A stretch of 29,183 bases of DNA from Alkalibaculum bacchi (GTDB taxonomy: Bacteria > Bacillota > Clostridia > Eubacteriales > Alkalibacteraceae). Positions within the stretch are counted from its first letter, which is position 1, and the number at the start of each line of letters is the position of its first letter. Position numbers and translations under genes: made by a program. Positions 14,566 through 22,717 of the stretch are shown piece after piece. Location of the stretch: NCBI RefSeq assembly GCF_937875145.1, contig NZ_CALNCS010000162.1:1-29183 (forward strand). The letters run 5' to 3'. The notes beneath the pieces are model-generated. The model was not told where the DNA came from. It saw only the letters and a program-made list of their open reading frames with translations, and made no database searches.

Positions 14566-14895
14566 ATGATTAATATAGGGATCATAAATTGCGCGGAAGT
14601 GGCAAAAAAGTGTTCGGGAACAGGGTGTATTAATGCTTTTAATGAAAATAGGGGCTCTTTTGACAAATACGTCTTTAAGGATGCGGAAATTGTTAGCTTT
14701 GCACAATGTCATGGATGCAGTGAAAATGCTACTGAAGGAGTAGTAATAGAGGCTAATAAGATGAAAGATAAAGGGGTCAAAACAATACATATTTCTACTT
14801 GTATTCGTGGAAGATGCAAATGGTACTCTGAATTTGTAGACGAGTTATCAAGAAATTTTGAAGTTGTAGACTATACTCATGGACGTAAAAAATAG
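14566..14895 (+). CDS. CGGC-domain putative metal-binding protein
   Basis: A 109-residue cysteine-rich cytoplasmic protein of the CGGC domain family, common in anaerobes and presumed to bind metal or a cluster. Seven cysteines are arranged as Cys9, Cys16, Cys21 (CSGTGC), Cys48 and Cys51 (CHGC, the place of the CGGC motif), and Cys79 and Cys84 (CIRGRC). Start ATG 14566 is chosen because AGGAGG lies 6 bases upstream; an earlier in-frame ATG at 14461 would add 35 residues with no ribosome site or family match. No partner gene is obvious. Confidence 0.83.
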   Translation: MINIGIINCAEVAKKCSGTGCINAFNENRGSFDKYVFKDAEIVSFAQCHGCSENATEGVVIEANKMKDKGVKTIHISTCIRGRCKWYSEFVDELSRNFEVVDYTHGRKK

Positions 14896-15034
14896 GAAGT
14901 AGCTTATTGTGCTTTTCCTCAAATTCATGTAAATTATATAATGGTATCTATTTTGTTGGCATTGCATTTAGGGTAGCCATTCTCCTAAAGGGTGAAACAG
15001 TAGCATATTAATGAGAGTAATAGGAGGATTTGCT

Positions 15035-15982
15035 TTGGTGGAATCATCAAAAAAACAGTATTTAATAGGGATTTCATGTACATTACTTGGCGCAATTTTT
15101 TGGGGATTTTCTGGAGCTAGCAGTGAGTATTTAATGGAAGTTTACCATTTGCCCGCGCCATGGATTTCCATGGTTCGTATGTTATGTGCCGGAATCATTT
15201 TATTTGTATGGCTTAGTTTTAAACAAATGGATGGTTTAAAGGGCATATGGAAAGACAAAGTATCGTGGAAATCATTATTAGCCTTTAGCATTGTTGGACT
15301 TATGGCGAATCAATTAACTTATCTTATGGCCATTTCTCATACAAATGCGGGTACAGCTACTGTATTACAGTACATTGCTCCAGTATTTATTTTAGCTTAT
15401 ATTTGTTTGAAAAGTCACAAAAAACCAAATAGAAAAGAATTAATTGGGATTAGCCTAACCCTAGCTGGTATATTTCTCATCACTACACATGGCAATATAC
15501 AATCTTTAGTTATTTCGTCTTTAGGTTTATCCTGGGGAATCTTGTCAGCTATTACTTTAGCCATCTATAATTTAGTACCTATCAAGATCATTCGCAAATG
15601 GGGTTCTCTTGTGGTTACATGTTATGGCATGTTGATTGGTGGAGTAGTAGGGGCTTTGCTATTTCAACAATGGCGCATAAAGGTTGAACTTGATTTATCA
15701 GCGTTAGGAGCTCTTTTCGTCGTTGTAGTGTTCGGTACGGTCATCCCATATACTTTATACTTAAAGGGGGTAGAGCAAATAGGGGCAGTAAAAGCAAGTA
15801 TGATCGCTTCTGTTGAGCCTTTAGCGGCAACTGTATTTACTGCTATTCTTCTAGGAACAAAATTTACTATGATAGATATTATTGGTTTTCTCCTTATTAT
15901 TGCAACAGTTATTCTATTAGCTTATAAGGAAGAAAAAAAGCAGCACGAGAAAAAGAAAATAAATAAAACTTCATTGACATAA
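15035..15982 (+). CDS. EamA/DMT-family transporter
   Basis: Integral membrane exporter or permease of the drug/metabolite superfamily with two EamA repeats and about ten helices in 315 residues. Repeat 1 has GAIFWGFSGASSEYLM and NAGTATVLQYIAPVFI (about 80-110). Repeat 2 has LVPIKIIRKWGSLVV and ASMIASVEPLAATVFTAILLG (about 250-275). The C-terminus is a charged tail (EEKKQHEKKK). Start TTG 15035 is chosen because AGGAGG at 15022-15027 is 7 bases upstream; GTG 15038 is also possible, while ATG 15011 would include the ribosome site in the coding region. Substrate unknown. Confidence 0.88.
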   Translation: MVESSKKQYLIGISCTLLGAIFWGFSGASSEYLMEVYHLPAPWISMVRMLCAGIILFVWLSFKQMDGLKGIWKDKVSWKSLLAFSIVGLMANQLTYLMAISHTNAGTATVLQYIAPVFILAYICLKSHKKPNRKELIGISLTLAGIFLITTHGNIQSLVISSLGLSWGILSAITLAIYNLVPIKIIRKWGSLVVTCYGMLIGGVVGALLFQQWRIKVELDLSALGALFVVVVFGTVIPYTLYLKGVEQIGAVKASMIASVEPLAATVFTAILLGTKFTMIDIIGFLLIIATVILLAYKEEKKQHEKKKINKTSLT

Positions 15983-16052
15983 AGTAATAAAACACCTTTT
16001 CTACGAAACACGAACATTATCTAAAAAAAACGATAAAATATTCTTAAAAATG

Positions 16053-16081
16053 TTGAAATTTAAATTATATTGAACTATAAT
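16053..16081 (+). promoter_or_regulatory. sigma-A promoter of the purine permease
   Basis: TTGAAA (16053-16058), 17 bases, TATAAT (16076-16081). The leader that follows, about 90 bases, contains no purine riboswitch core that I can recognise. Confidence 0.75.
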
Positions 16082-16176
16082 AATGAAGCAGATGATTTCA
16101 TTTCAAATAAAGTATTAAAAATAGAGCAATAATGTAATTATGTAACAGATTAAAATGGAAAAGGTGGGAAAGAAAA

Positions 16177-17640
16177 GTGGAAAAGTTTTTTCAACTGAAA
16201 GAGAATAATACAAATGTATCAACAGAAGTCATGGCTGGTTTTACTACATTTTTTGCAATGTCTTATGTTATATTCGTTAATCCAGCAATTTTATCATTAA
16301 CGGGCATGCCTTCTCAAGCAGTATTTTTAGCAACGCTTATTGCTGCAGCAATCGGTACTTTGGTCATGGGACTTTTTGCCAATGTTCCATACGCTCAGGC
16401 ACCAGGCATGGGACTAAATGCGTTCTTTACTTATACGGTAGTATTTGCACTAGGTTTTACTTGGCAAGAAGCCTTAGCAATCGTTTTTGTATGTGGAATT
16501 TTTAATATTTTAATTACCGTTACTAGGGTACGTAAAGTAATCATTAAATCTATACCTGTTGGTTTGCAAAATGCAATTAGCGGAGGTATTGGCGTATTTA
16601 TATCTTATATTGGAATCAAAAATGCAGGCTTGCTACAATTTACATCTGATGCAGGCACTATTCAATCCATTAACAATGCAGCATATGATGTAGCTACTAC
16701 AACATATGAAGGTGGAATAACTTCTGTAGTAACTGGTTCAGGAATTGTTCCTGCGTTAGTAGATTTTACACAAATGGGACCTATACTGGCTTTAATTGGA
16801 CTTGCAATTACGGTTATTTTATTAGTTAAAAATGTTAGAGGAGCCATTCTTATTGGAATCATATCTACTACAATTATAGGAATACCATTAGGCATTGTAG
16901 ATTTGTCTACAATTGGTTCTTCTTCTAATTCCTTGGCAAATGCAATTTCAGAATTAGGTGTTACTTTTGGGGCTGCTTTTAGCAGTGAAGGACTAGGTTC
17001 ATTATTTAGTGATCCAGCTCGATTGCCATTAGTCTTTATGACCATATTTGCTTTTAGTTTATCTGATATATTTGATACGATTGGAACATTTATTGGGACA
17101 GGTCGTAAATCTGGAATCTTTAGTGCGGAAGATGAAAAAGCATTAGAGACGAGCACAGGCTTTAATTCTAAAATGGATAAAGCATTATTTGCAGATGCCA
17201 TTGCAACGTCAGTAGGAGCGGTCTTTGGAACATCTAATACTACTACATATGTGGAAAGTGCTGCAGGTATTGGAGCAGGTGGCCGTACAGGACTTACAAG
17301 CGTGGTAGTAGCAGGCTTATTCTTACTATGTAGTTTATTTGCACCAATAATCACCCTTGTTCCTGCACAAGCAACTGCACCAGCCTTGATTTTAGTTGGG
17401 GTTATGATGATGTCTTCTTTCTTAGAAATTGATTGGAATAGTTTGGAGGAAGCAATTCCTGCTTTCTTTACTTCCATTTTTATGGGATTTGCATACAGCA
17501 TCTCTTATGGTATTGCAGCAGGATTTATTTTCTATGTTATTATCAAAGTAGCAAAAGGCAAAACAAAAGAAATCCACCCAGTATTGTGGGTATCTAGCTT
17601 ATTGTTTGTTTTAAATTTTGTCATAATGGCGAGATTGTAA
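16177..17640 (+). CDS. NCS2 purine permease, AzgA-like (PbuG/PbuO type)
   Basis: Proton-coupled importer of hypoxanthine, guanine or adenine in the cytoplasmic membrane. 487 residues and about 12-14 helices match AzgA-type NCS2 proteins. Marks are MAGFTTFFAMSYVIFVNPAI at about 19-38, YAQAPGMGLNAFFTYTVVF at about 72-90, FALGFTWQEAL, DIFDTIGTFIGTGRKSG near 305 and TSNTTTYVESAAGIGAGGRTG near 350. GTG 16177 is the start, with AAGGTGG at 16161-16167. It forms a single-gene unit with its own promoter and terminator. Confidence 0.92.
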   Translation: MEKFFQLKENNTNVSTEVMAGFTTFFAMSYVIFVNPAILSLTGMPSQAVFLATLIAAAIGTLVMGLFANVPYAQAPGMGLNAFFTYTVVFALGFTWQEALAIVFVCGIFNILITVTRVRKVIIKSIPVGLQNAISGGIGVFISYIGIKNAGLLQFTSDAGTIQSINNAAYDVATTTYEGGITSVVTGSGIVPALVDFTQMGPILALIGLAITVILLVKNVRGAILIGIISTTIIGIPLGIVDLSTIGSSSNSLANAISELGVTFGAAFSSEGLGSLFSDPARLPLVFMTIFAFSLSDIFDTIGTFIGTGRKSGIFSAEDEKALETSTGFNSKMDKALFADAIATSVGAVFGTSNTTTYVESAAGIGAGGRTGLTSVVVAGLFLLCSLFAPIITLVPAQATAPALILVGVMMMSSFLEIDWNSLEEAIPAFFTSIFMGFAYSISYGIAAGFIFYVIIKVAKGKTKEIHPVLWVSSLLFVLNFVIMARL

Positions 17641-17656
17641 ATAGGATATTTCAAAG

Positions 17657-17690
17657 AGGTTTGTTATCGGTAGATAGCAAACCTTTTTTT
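17657..17690 (+). terminator. intrinsic terminator after the purine permease
   Basis: AGGTTTGTTAT (17657-17667) pairs with ATAGCAAACCT (17674-17684), with one T-G pair, followed by a T-run to 17690. Confidence 0.92.
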
Positions 17691-17730
17691 ATGCAAAGGA
17701 AACTCCTACTTTAGGCTCCAGCTCTTGCTA

Positions 17731-17757
17731 GTCATCCTGAGCGCAAGCAAAGGATCT
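17731..17757 (+). repeat. GTCATCC...GGATCT intergenic repeat unit
   Basis: A 27-base unit beginning GTCATCCTGAGCGC and ending AAAGGATCT. Copies are at 19967-19994 and, inverted, at 12384-12411. The preceding AGGCTCC also precedes the 19967 copy. Confidence 0.8.
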
Positions 17758-17810
17758 CACCAAACCAGCTAGCAAAGTACACACTATATACTATAAAGAT
17801 TTACATCAAT

Positions 17811-17934
17811 TGAACAATGAAAAATGAACATTGAATATGGAACAATACAAATATGCGATTACTTGTTTGATTTTATACTGTTAATTATTCATCGTTCATT
17901 GTTCACTATTCACTGTGACGTAAGTCGCATATTT
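17811..17934. repeat. inverted-repeat element in the gap before the RACo-like gene
   Basis: AAATATGCGA (17849-17858) has an exact inverted copy TCGCATATTT (17925-17934). Outside or inside the arms are degenerate opposite-oriented runs of the TGAACAATGAA type (17811-17835 and 17893-17912). No gene is seen between 17691 and 18082. A weak TATAAT at 18037-18042 and the inverted repeat TAATGATA/TATCATTA (17985-17992, 18017-18024) may belong to the promoter of the next gene. Confidence 0.55.
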
Positions 17935-18082
17935 GACTACCTGACCAGACATTGATAATTCATAAATAAATGAATAAGTGTACATAATGATACTTGCCAT
18001 TAATTTCATAATTAGATATCATTAATAATAAGTATATATAATATTAATATAGATTACTTATAAGTGAAAGGGGTATGGACGA

Positions 18083-19867
18083 ATGAATATGGTTTCAGTC
18101 GAATTTCCTATAATCGGAAAGAGCATAGAAATCGAAAAGGGGAGTAAGATTTCAGATGCATGTGAAAAGATAGGCCACCCTCTAAATTTAGTTTGTGGCG
18201 GAAAAGGTAGATGTGGCAAATGTGAGGTTGATATTCAAATAAAGGGAACAACGTCTACAGTTTTAGCTTGCCAAGTAGAAGTATCTGATGGATTAAAAGT
18301 TATGATTACAGGCGAGGAAGTAGAAGCTCAAATACTCACATCCAATATGTTAAAGCACACGAATCCAAATCCATCTACGAGAATAGTTCACGTAAAGCAT
18401 GATGAGTTAGTCACTCCATTATGTGGGAACGATTACGAAACTTTATTAAGTGTAATTGATTTAGATTTAAGCCAGCCACCACTAGAAGTGCTGCAAAAAT
18501 TTTCAACCATTTACCATAATCCTGAAGGACTAAATATTATTTTATATAATGACGAAATTGTAGATATCCTTCCAGGAGACTCTACTCAAACGATATACGG
18601 TTTAGCTTTTGACATTGGTTCTACTTCTGTTGTAGGGTATTTGTTTGATTTGAAAACCTATGAACAGGTTGGGATTAGCTCTAGGCTGAATAAGCAAACA
18701 AGCATCGGCGGCGATGTCATCAGTAGAATCGACTATGCTATCTCTAATCCAGATGGTTTAAGAAGATTAAACAAACTGGTTGTTGAATCAGTAAATGAAA
18801 TCATTGAAAATATTTGTACAGAAAACAATATTGATAAAAATAATATTTACCAAGCAAGTTTCTGTGGTAATAGCACTATGCAGCACTTGTTTTTAGGTTT
18901 GTATCCAAGCAATTTAGGTTTAAAGCCTTTTAGCAGTACGACACATAGAGCTGTTTTGACAAATGCCAAAAGCCTTAGTATTAATATCAATTCTAAAGCA
19001 AAAATTAATTTCTTGCCTTTATTAGGTGGATTTGTAGGTGCAGATACTGCTGCAGTACTTCTATCTATACAAAATGATGATAAAAACAGGCTGGTTATCG
19101 ATCTAGGAACCAATGGCGAACTAGGTGTAGGGAAAAATAATGATTATAAAGTCACTTCCTGTGCATGTGGACCTGCCCTTGAAGGTGCTGGTTTAGAGTA
19201 TGGAATGAGGGGGACAAAAGGTGCTATTGAACGAGTAACAATAGCCAATGGTCAAGTATTTAATAAAGTAATAGGAGGAGTAAAACCTCAAGGAATTTGT
19301 GGTTCTGGAATTATCGATATCGTAGCGGAGCTATCTGAAAATAATATTGTAAATTCTGGTGGTACTTTTATAGATCCATCGAAAATAGAAGAGCCAGAAT
19401 TAGCAAAGAGAGTCATCAAAACTCAAAAGGGAAAAGCATTTATCATAGCTTATGGGGAGGAAACAGAATCTGGAGAACCCCTCTTAATGACCCAGCAAGA
19501 TATCCGCCAAGTTCAACTAGCGAAGGCAGCAATTTATACAGGGTGCTTAATGCTAATAGAAGAATGTGGACTAAAAGGCGAGGACCTAGAAGAAATCTTA
19601 ATCGCAGGAGCATTTGGTAATTATATCGATATCAATAAAGCTCAGGCTATTGGCATGATTCCACATTTTGAAAACGTGCCTGTGTATTCCATCGGAAATG
19701 CAGCAGCAACAGGAAGCCAAATCTTCTTATTGTCAAGAGAAGAGCAAGAAGAGTGCATTAAATTAGCATCAAAAGCAGAACACATAGAAATCGCATCGAA
19801 TCCAAATTTTGTTAACGGATTTATAATGAATACGAGTTTAAAATTAGATGAAGAGGACGACGAGTAA
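18083..19867 (+). CDS. RACo-like reductive activator of corrinoid-dependent proteins
   Basis: A 594-residue protein that uses ATP to drive low-potential reduction of inactive Co(II) corrinoid proteins. The N-terminal domain is a plant-type 2Fe-2S ferredoxin with Cys38, Cys44, Cys47 and Cys63 (CGGKGRCGKC then LACQ). After a middle linker the C-terminal ASKHA-type ATPase domain begins near 170 (GLAFDIGSTSVVGYL) and includes LVIDLGTNGELGVG, CACGPALEGAGLEYG and IAGAFGNYIDI. No corrinoid protein or methyltransferase is next to it; the URO-D-fold gene is 12 kb away. Start ATG 18083 follows a GGGG stretch; ATG 18089 is possible. Confidence 0.9.
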   Translation: MNMVSVEFPIIGKSIEIEKGSKISDACEKIGHPLNLVCGGKGRCGKCEVDIQIKGTTSTVLACQVEVSDGLKVMITGEEVEAQILTSNMLKHTNPNPSTRIVHVKHDELVTPLCGNDYETLLSVIDLDLSQPPLEVLQKFSTIYHNPEGLNIILYNDEIVDILPGDSTQTIYGLAFDIGSTSVVGYLFDLKTYEQVGISSRLNKQTSIGGDVISRIDYAISNPDGLRRLNKLVVESVNEIIENICTENNIDKNNIYQASFCGNSTMQHLFLGLYPSNLGLKPFSSTTHRAVLTNAKSLSININSKAKINFLPLLGGFVGADTAAVLLSIQNDDKNRLVIDLGTNGELGVGKNNDYKVTSCACGPALEGAGLEYGMRGTKGAIERVTIANGQVFNKVIGGVKPQGICGSGIIDIVAELSENNIVNSGGTFIDPSKIEEPELAKRVIKTQKGKAFIIAYGEETESGEPLLMTQQDIRQVQLAKAAIYTGCLMLIEECGLKGEDLEEILIAGAFGNYIDINKAQAIGMIPHFENVPVYSIGNAAATGSQIFLLSREEQEECIKLASKAEHIEIASNPNFVNGFIMNTSLKLDEEDDE

Positions 19868-19908
19868 AAAGGAGATAAAGAGGACAAATGGTCCTCTTTA
19901 TCTCCTTT
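19868..19908 (+). terminator. 18-bp perfect hairpin after the RACo-like gene
   Basis: Starting right at the stop codon, 19868-19885 (AAAGGAGATAAAGAGGAC) pairs perfectly with 19891-19908. Only TTTAATT follows. It shares the AAAGGAGATAA half-stem with the hairpin at 22473-22515. Confidence 0.78.
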
Positions 19909-19926
19909 AATTGACAATTATTGTAC

Positions 19927-19994
19927 TTACCTATAGGCGAGGTTTTTGACCCAGGCTCCTTCCACAGTCATCCTGAGCGCTAGCGAAGGATCTT
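19927..19994 (+). repeat. composite intergenic repeat
   Basis: A degenerate CTCGCC palindrome (TTACCTATAGGCGAGG, from 19927) is followed by TTGACCCAGGCTCC and a full GTCATCCTGAGCGC...GGATCTT unit (19967-19994). The rest of the gap to 20113 has no gene or clear signal. Confidence 0.7.
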
Positions 19995-20113
19995 ATGCTT
20001 TCACTCTGCCCAAACTATACAGTTTCCCTTTCCACAAAAAGTTCTTCCACCCAACAAGCGAATCATCCATTAATTTCCAACCCTCAAACATTGCAACTTT
20101 CTACTTTTAGCAA

Positions 20114-20142
20114 TTGAATATTTATTAGTTTTATTGTATTAT
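20114..20142 (+). promoter_or_regulatory. promoter of the amino acid transporter operon
   Basis: TTGAAT (20114-20119), 17 bases, TATTAT (20137-20142), about 30 bases before the ATG and upstream of GGGGAGG. Confidence 0.65.
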
Positions 20143-20171
20143 TATGTTATTAGAAATGGGGAGGATATTAA

Positions 20172-20972
20172 ATGAAAATGAAAAAAGGATTAATCACATT
20201 ACTTATTGTTGCACTTATGATTGCCTTAGTTGGCTGTAATAGCAACGAAACAACTGAAAAAGAAGAAGGACAAGGTGAAAATACAAGTAAAAGAACTCTT
20301 ACTGTTGGTACAAGTGCAGATTTTCCACCTTTTGAGACGATTGATACAAAAGGGGAAATCGTAGGCTTTGATATTGACCTTGTAAAAGAAATCGGAAAAG
20401 AATTAGATGCTGAAATTGTACTTGAAAATACAGAATTTAGCGGTTTAGTTGCTGCAGTGCAAACTGGAAAAATCGACTTAGCAATTTCAGGAATGTCTGT
20501 AGATAAAGAGAGAGCAAAAAAGGTAAATTTCTCTGATCCATATTATGAAGCGTATCAAACTTTAGTCGTAAAATCTGATTCAGAAGGGATAAAAAACATG
20601 GACGAACTTACAGGTAAGATAGTAGGTTCTCAGCTGGGTACTACCAGTGATGATGTCATTATGACATTCGAAGGAGTTGAAGTCAAAAAATACAATAAAG
20701 CAACAGATGCAATACAAGACTTGAAAAATGGTCGAATTAATGCAGTAATTATTGAAGATTCTATTGCTTCTGAATTTGTTGCAAAGAATACTGAACTAAA
20801 AATTGTTACTCCTGAAGGTTTAAACACAGAAACTGTGCCTTTTGCTATGGCGCTACCCAAAGACAGTGATGATTTATTAAAAGAAGTAAATGAAGCTTTA
20901 CAAAGCATAAAAGAATCTGGAAAATATGATGAGTTACTTTCTAAATGGAACCTAGTTAAATTCGAGAAATAA
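20172..20972 (+). CDS. polar amino acid ABC transporter substrate-binding lipoprotein
   Basis: Extracytoplasmic receptor of the SBP_bac_3 family, 266 residues. The signal ends in ALVGC with Cys22 lipidated. TVGTSADFPPFETIDTKGEI at about 45-64 starts lobe 1, and the family signature GFDIDLVKEIGKEL follows. The ligand arginine is in MSVDKERAKKVNFSDPYYEA, and GSQLGTTSDD opens lobe 2. The residues binding the amino group are present, but the side-chain specificity cannot be read. It is first in a receptor-permease-ATPase operon, with a terminator-like hairpin after it that should make receptor mRNA more abundant. Confidence 0.92.
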   Translation: MKMKKGLITLLIVALMIALVGCNSNETTEKEEGQGENTSKRTLTVGTSADFPPFETIDTKGEIVGFDIDLVKEIGKELDAEIVLENTEFSGLVAAVQTGKIDLAISGMSVDKERAKKVNFSDPYYEAYQTLVVKSDSEGIKNMDELTGKIVGSQLGTTSDDVIMTFEGVEVKKYNKATDAIQDLKNGRINAVIIEDSIASEFVAKNTELKIVTPEGLNTETVPFAMALPKDSDDLLKEVNEALQSIKESGKYDELLSKWNLVKFEK

Positions 20973-20992
20973 TTAATAATAGGATATAATGA

Positions 20993-21057
20993 AACAGGTA
21001 AGAGATATAGGGCAGTAGGTTTTTATGCTGTCCTAGGATCTGACTTATCTGTTTTTT
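20993..21057 (+). terminator. intra-operon terminator/attenuator hairpin
   Basis: AACAGGTAAG (20993-21002) pairs with CTTATCTGTT (21044-21053) with one G-T pair. Inside, TAGGGCAG pairs with CTGTCCTA. A six-T run (21052-21057) follows. It lies between the receptor and permease genes, so partial termination would lower permease and ATPase expression relative to the receptor. Confidence 0.78.
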
Positions 21058-21105
21058 ATCGTAGATTAACAGATAATTTCTCATACAACAGAAAGGATGA
21101 AATAC

Positions 21106-21765
21106 ATGGATTTTGCTTCAATGGCTCAGTATGCGCCACTGTTTGTGGAAGGTTTGAAGGTTACTGTTCAGATCGCTTTTGTGGCAGTAATTATTGGGGC
21201 TATTCTAGGTTTAGTTGTAGCTCTTGGAAAATTGTCGGCGAATAAGGTTATTTCTTTTATAGCGACAACGTATATACAAATTATTAGAGGAACACCCGTA
21301 CTAGTGCAGTTGTACATTATATACTATGCAACATACCCACTTTTTGGATTTAATATTCCACCTTATATTGCAGCAGTAGCTACCTTTGGTTTGAATAGTT
21401 CAGCTTATGTAGCAGAAATTATTCGAGCAGGGATTCAGGCTGTAGATTTTGGACAAATGGAAGCTGGGCGTTCTTTAGGTTTGCCTCATGGTATGGTCAT
21501 GAGATATATTATTATTCCCCAGGCAATCAAAAACATCTTGCCAGCTCTGGGAAATGAGTTTGTCGTTTTATTAAAAGAAACTTCTGTCGTGTCCATTATT
21601 GGAACGACTGATTTAGTGCGACAAGCAGATATCATTAAAGCTGCAACCTATAGTAATTTTGAGCCTTATATTATTATTGCACTTATTTATATTGTTTTGG
21701 TATTAGGTTTATCTACATTGATTAACCAATTGGAAAGGAGGTTGAAACGAAGTGATTACCGTTAA
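21106..21765 (+). CDS. polar amino acid ABC transporter permease
   Basis: Membrane subunit of the His/Glu/Gln/Arg/opine permease family, 219 residues with about five helices. FVEGLKVTVQIAFVAVIIGAI opens the transmembrane domain, and TYIQIIRGTPVLVQLYIIYY is the family mark. The EAA loop that contacts the ATPase is QMEAGRSLGLPHGMVMRYIIIPQA at about 126-149. ATG 21106 is chosen because AAAGG lies about 10 bases before it; the in-frame ATG at 21097 abuts the ribosome site. One permease gene means a homodimer channel. Its 3' end overlaps the ATPase gene by 14 bases. Confidence 0.92.
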   Translation: MDFASMAQYAPLFVEGLKVTVQIAFVAVIIGAILGLVVALGKLSANKVISFIATTYIQIIRGTPVLVQLYIIYYATYPLFGFNIPPYIAAVATFGLNSSAYVAEIIRAGIQAVDFGQMEAGRSLGLPHGMVMRYIIIPQAIKNILPALGNEFVVLLKETSVVSIIGTTDLVRQADIIKAATYSNFEPYIIIALIYIVLVLGLSTLINQLERRLKRSDYR

Positions 21766-22474
21766 AAATCTCCATAAATCCTTCGGAAACTTGCAAGTTC
21801 TCAAAGGAATCGATCAAGAAGTAAAGCAGGGAGAAGTAGTAGTCGTCATCGGTCCAAGCGGTTCAGGTAAGAGTACTTTTTTAAGATGTATCAATTTGCT
21901 TGAACAACCTACAAAAGGTCAGATCATCATTGATGGCGACGATATTACAGATTCTAAGGTAAACATTAACAAGGTAAGGGAAAAAGTAGGAATGGTATTT
22001 CAACACTTTAATCTTTTTCCTCATCTGACTATTTTAGAGAATGTGACCTTAGCACCTATAAAATTAAAGGGAATGTCAAAGGAACAAGCTACAGATTTAG
22101 CAAAGAATCTACTCAAAAAGGTAGGACTAATAGATAAGATTGACACTTATCCTGTTCAATTATCAGGTGGTCAAAAACAAAGAATTGCCATCGCTCGTGC
22201 CTTAGCCATGGAACCTGAAGTAATGCTCTTTGATGAGCCAACTTCAGCTCTTGATCCTGAAATGGTTAAAGAGGTACTAAGCGTTATGAAGGACTTAGCC
22301 TTAGAAGGGATGACTATGATGGTCGTAACTCATGAGATGGGCTTTGCAAGAGAAGTGGGAGATCGAATTCTTTTTATGGATGAAGGCAAAGTAGTAGAAG
22401 AAGCGAGCCCTGATCAACTATTCAACCATCCAAAGCACTCTCGTTTAAAAGAGTTTTTGAGTAAAGTACTTTAG
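21752..22474 (+). CDS. polar amino acid ABC transporter ATP-binding protein (GlnQ-like)
   Basis: Cytoplasmic ATPase of 240 residues that powers the amino acid importer. Walker A is GPSGSGKST at about 34-42, with FQHFNLFPHLTILENV (Q-loop) near 82. The signature LSGGQKQRIAIARA is near 134, Walker B is VMLFDEPTSALDPE, and the H-loop is VTHEMGFA. The GTG start lies inside the end of the permease gene, with AAAGGAGG at 21734-21741. A 20-bp hairpin closes the operon at the stop codon. Confidence 0.94.
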   Translation: MITVKNLHKSFGNLQVLKGIDQEVKQGEVVVVIGPSGSGKSTFLRCINLLEQPTKGQIIIDGDDITDSKVNINKVREKVGMVFQHFNLFPHLTILENVTLAPIKLKGMSKEQATDLAKNLLKKVGLIDKIDTYPVQLSGGQKQRIAIARALAMEPEVMLFDEPTSALDPEMVKEVLSVMKDLALEGMTMMVVTHEMGFAREVGDRILFMDEGKVVEEASPDQLFNHPKHSRLKEFLSKVL

Positions 22475-22515
22475 AAATAAAGGAGATAATCCAAAGGATT
22501 ATCTCCTTTATTTCT
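22473..22515 (+). terminator. 20-bp perfect hairpin ending the amino acid transporter operon
   Basis: AGAAATAAAGGAGATAATCC (22473-22492) pairs perfectly with 22496-22515 across a 3-base loop and includes the last two bases of the stop codon. The 3' arm is T-rich (CTCCTTTATTTCT) but there is no separate T-run. Confidence 0.8.
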
Positions 22516-22519
22516 AAGC

Positions 22520-22575
22520 TGAAGAGCGGAAAGGAAAACCATTATCTCACCTAAAGGCGAGTGTGATCTTTTCAG
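22520..22575 (+). repeat. CTCGCC-type repeat with conserved flank
   Basis: AGCGGAAAGGAAAACCA followed by CTCACCTAAAGGCGAG (22546-22561) and TGTGATC. Both the left flank and the palindrome correspond to 11348-11385. One arm has a base change that breaks a pair. Confidence 0.6.
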
Positions 22576-22651
22576 CTTTCAACATTCGGTTTTCTGTCAA
22601 AAGTTTTTCCCGTCCAACTGTCTAAATTAAGCAGCAGTAGAGAATGTTCGA

Positions 22652-22680
22652 TTGTACATAAAAATAATTTGTAGTATGAT
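22652..22680 (+). promoter_or_regulatory. promoter of the larE-larB unit
   Basis: TTGTAC (22652-22657), 17 bases, TATGAT (22675-22680), 38 bases before the chosen larE start. Confidence 0.6.
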
Positions 22681-22717
22681 AAATGTATTAGATTAATTAC
22701 TATACATGGAGGATATT

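Noticed and set aside
16082..16176. Purine riboswitch before the AzgA-type permease
   Set aside because: The leader is AT-rich and lacks the conserved loop and junction sequences of the purine aptamer, and no terminator stem is present.
16662..17501. Long minus-strand open frame of 279 codons opposite the purine permease
   Set aside because: It is fully antisense to a clear NCS2 permease, has a composition typical of a shadow frame and shows no recognisable domain or ribosome site.
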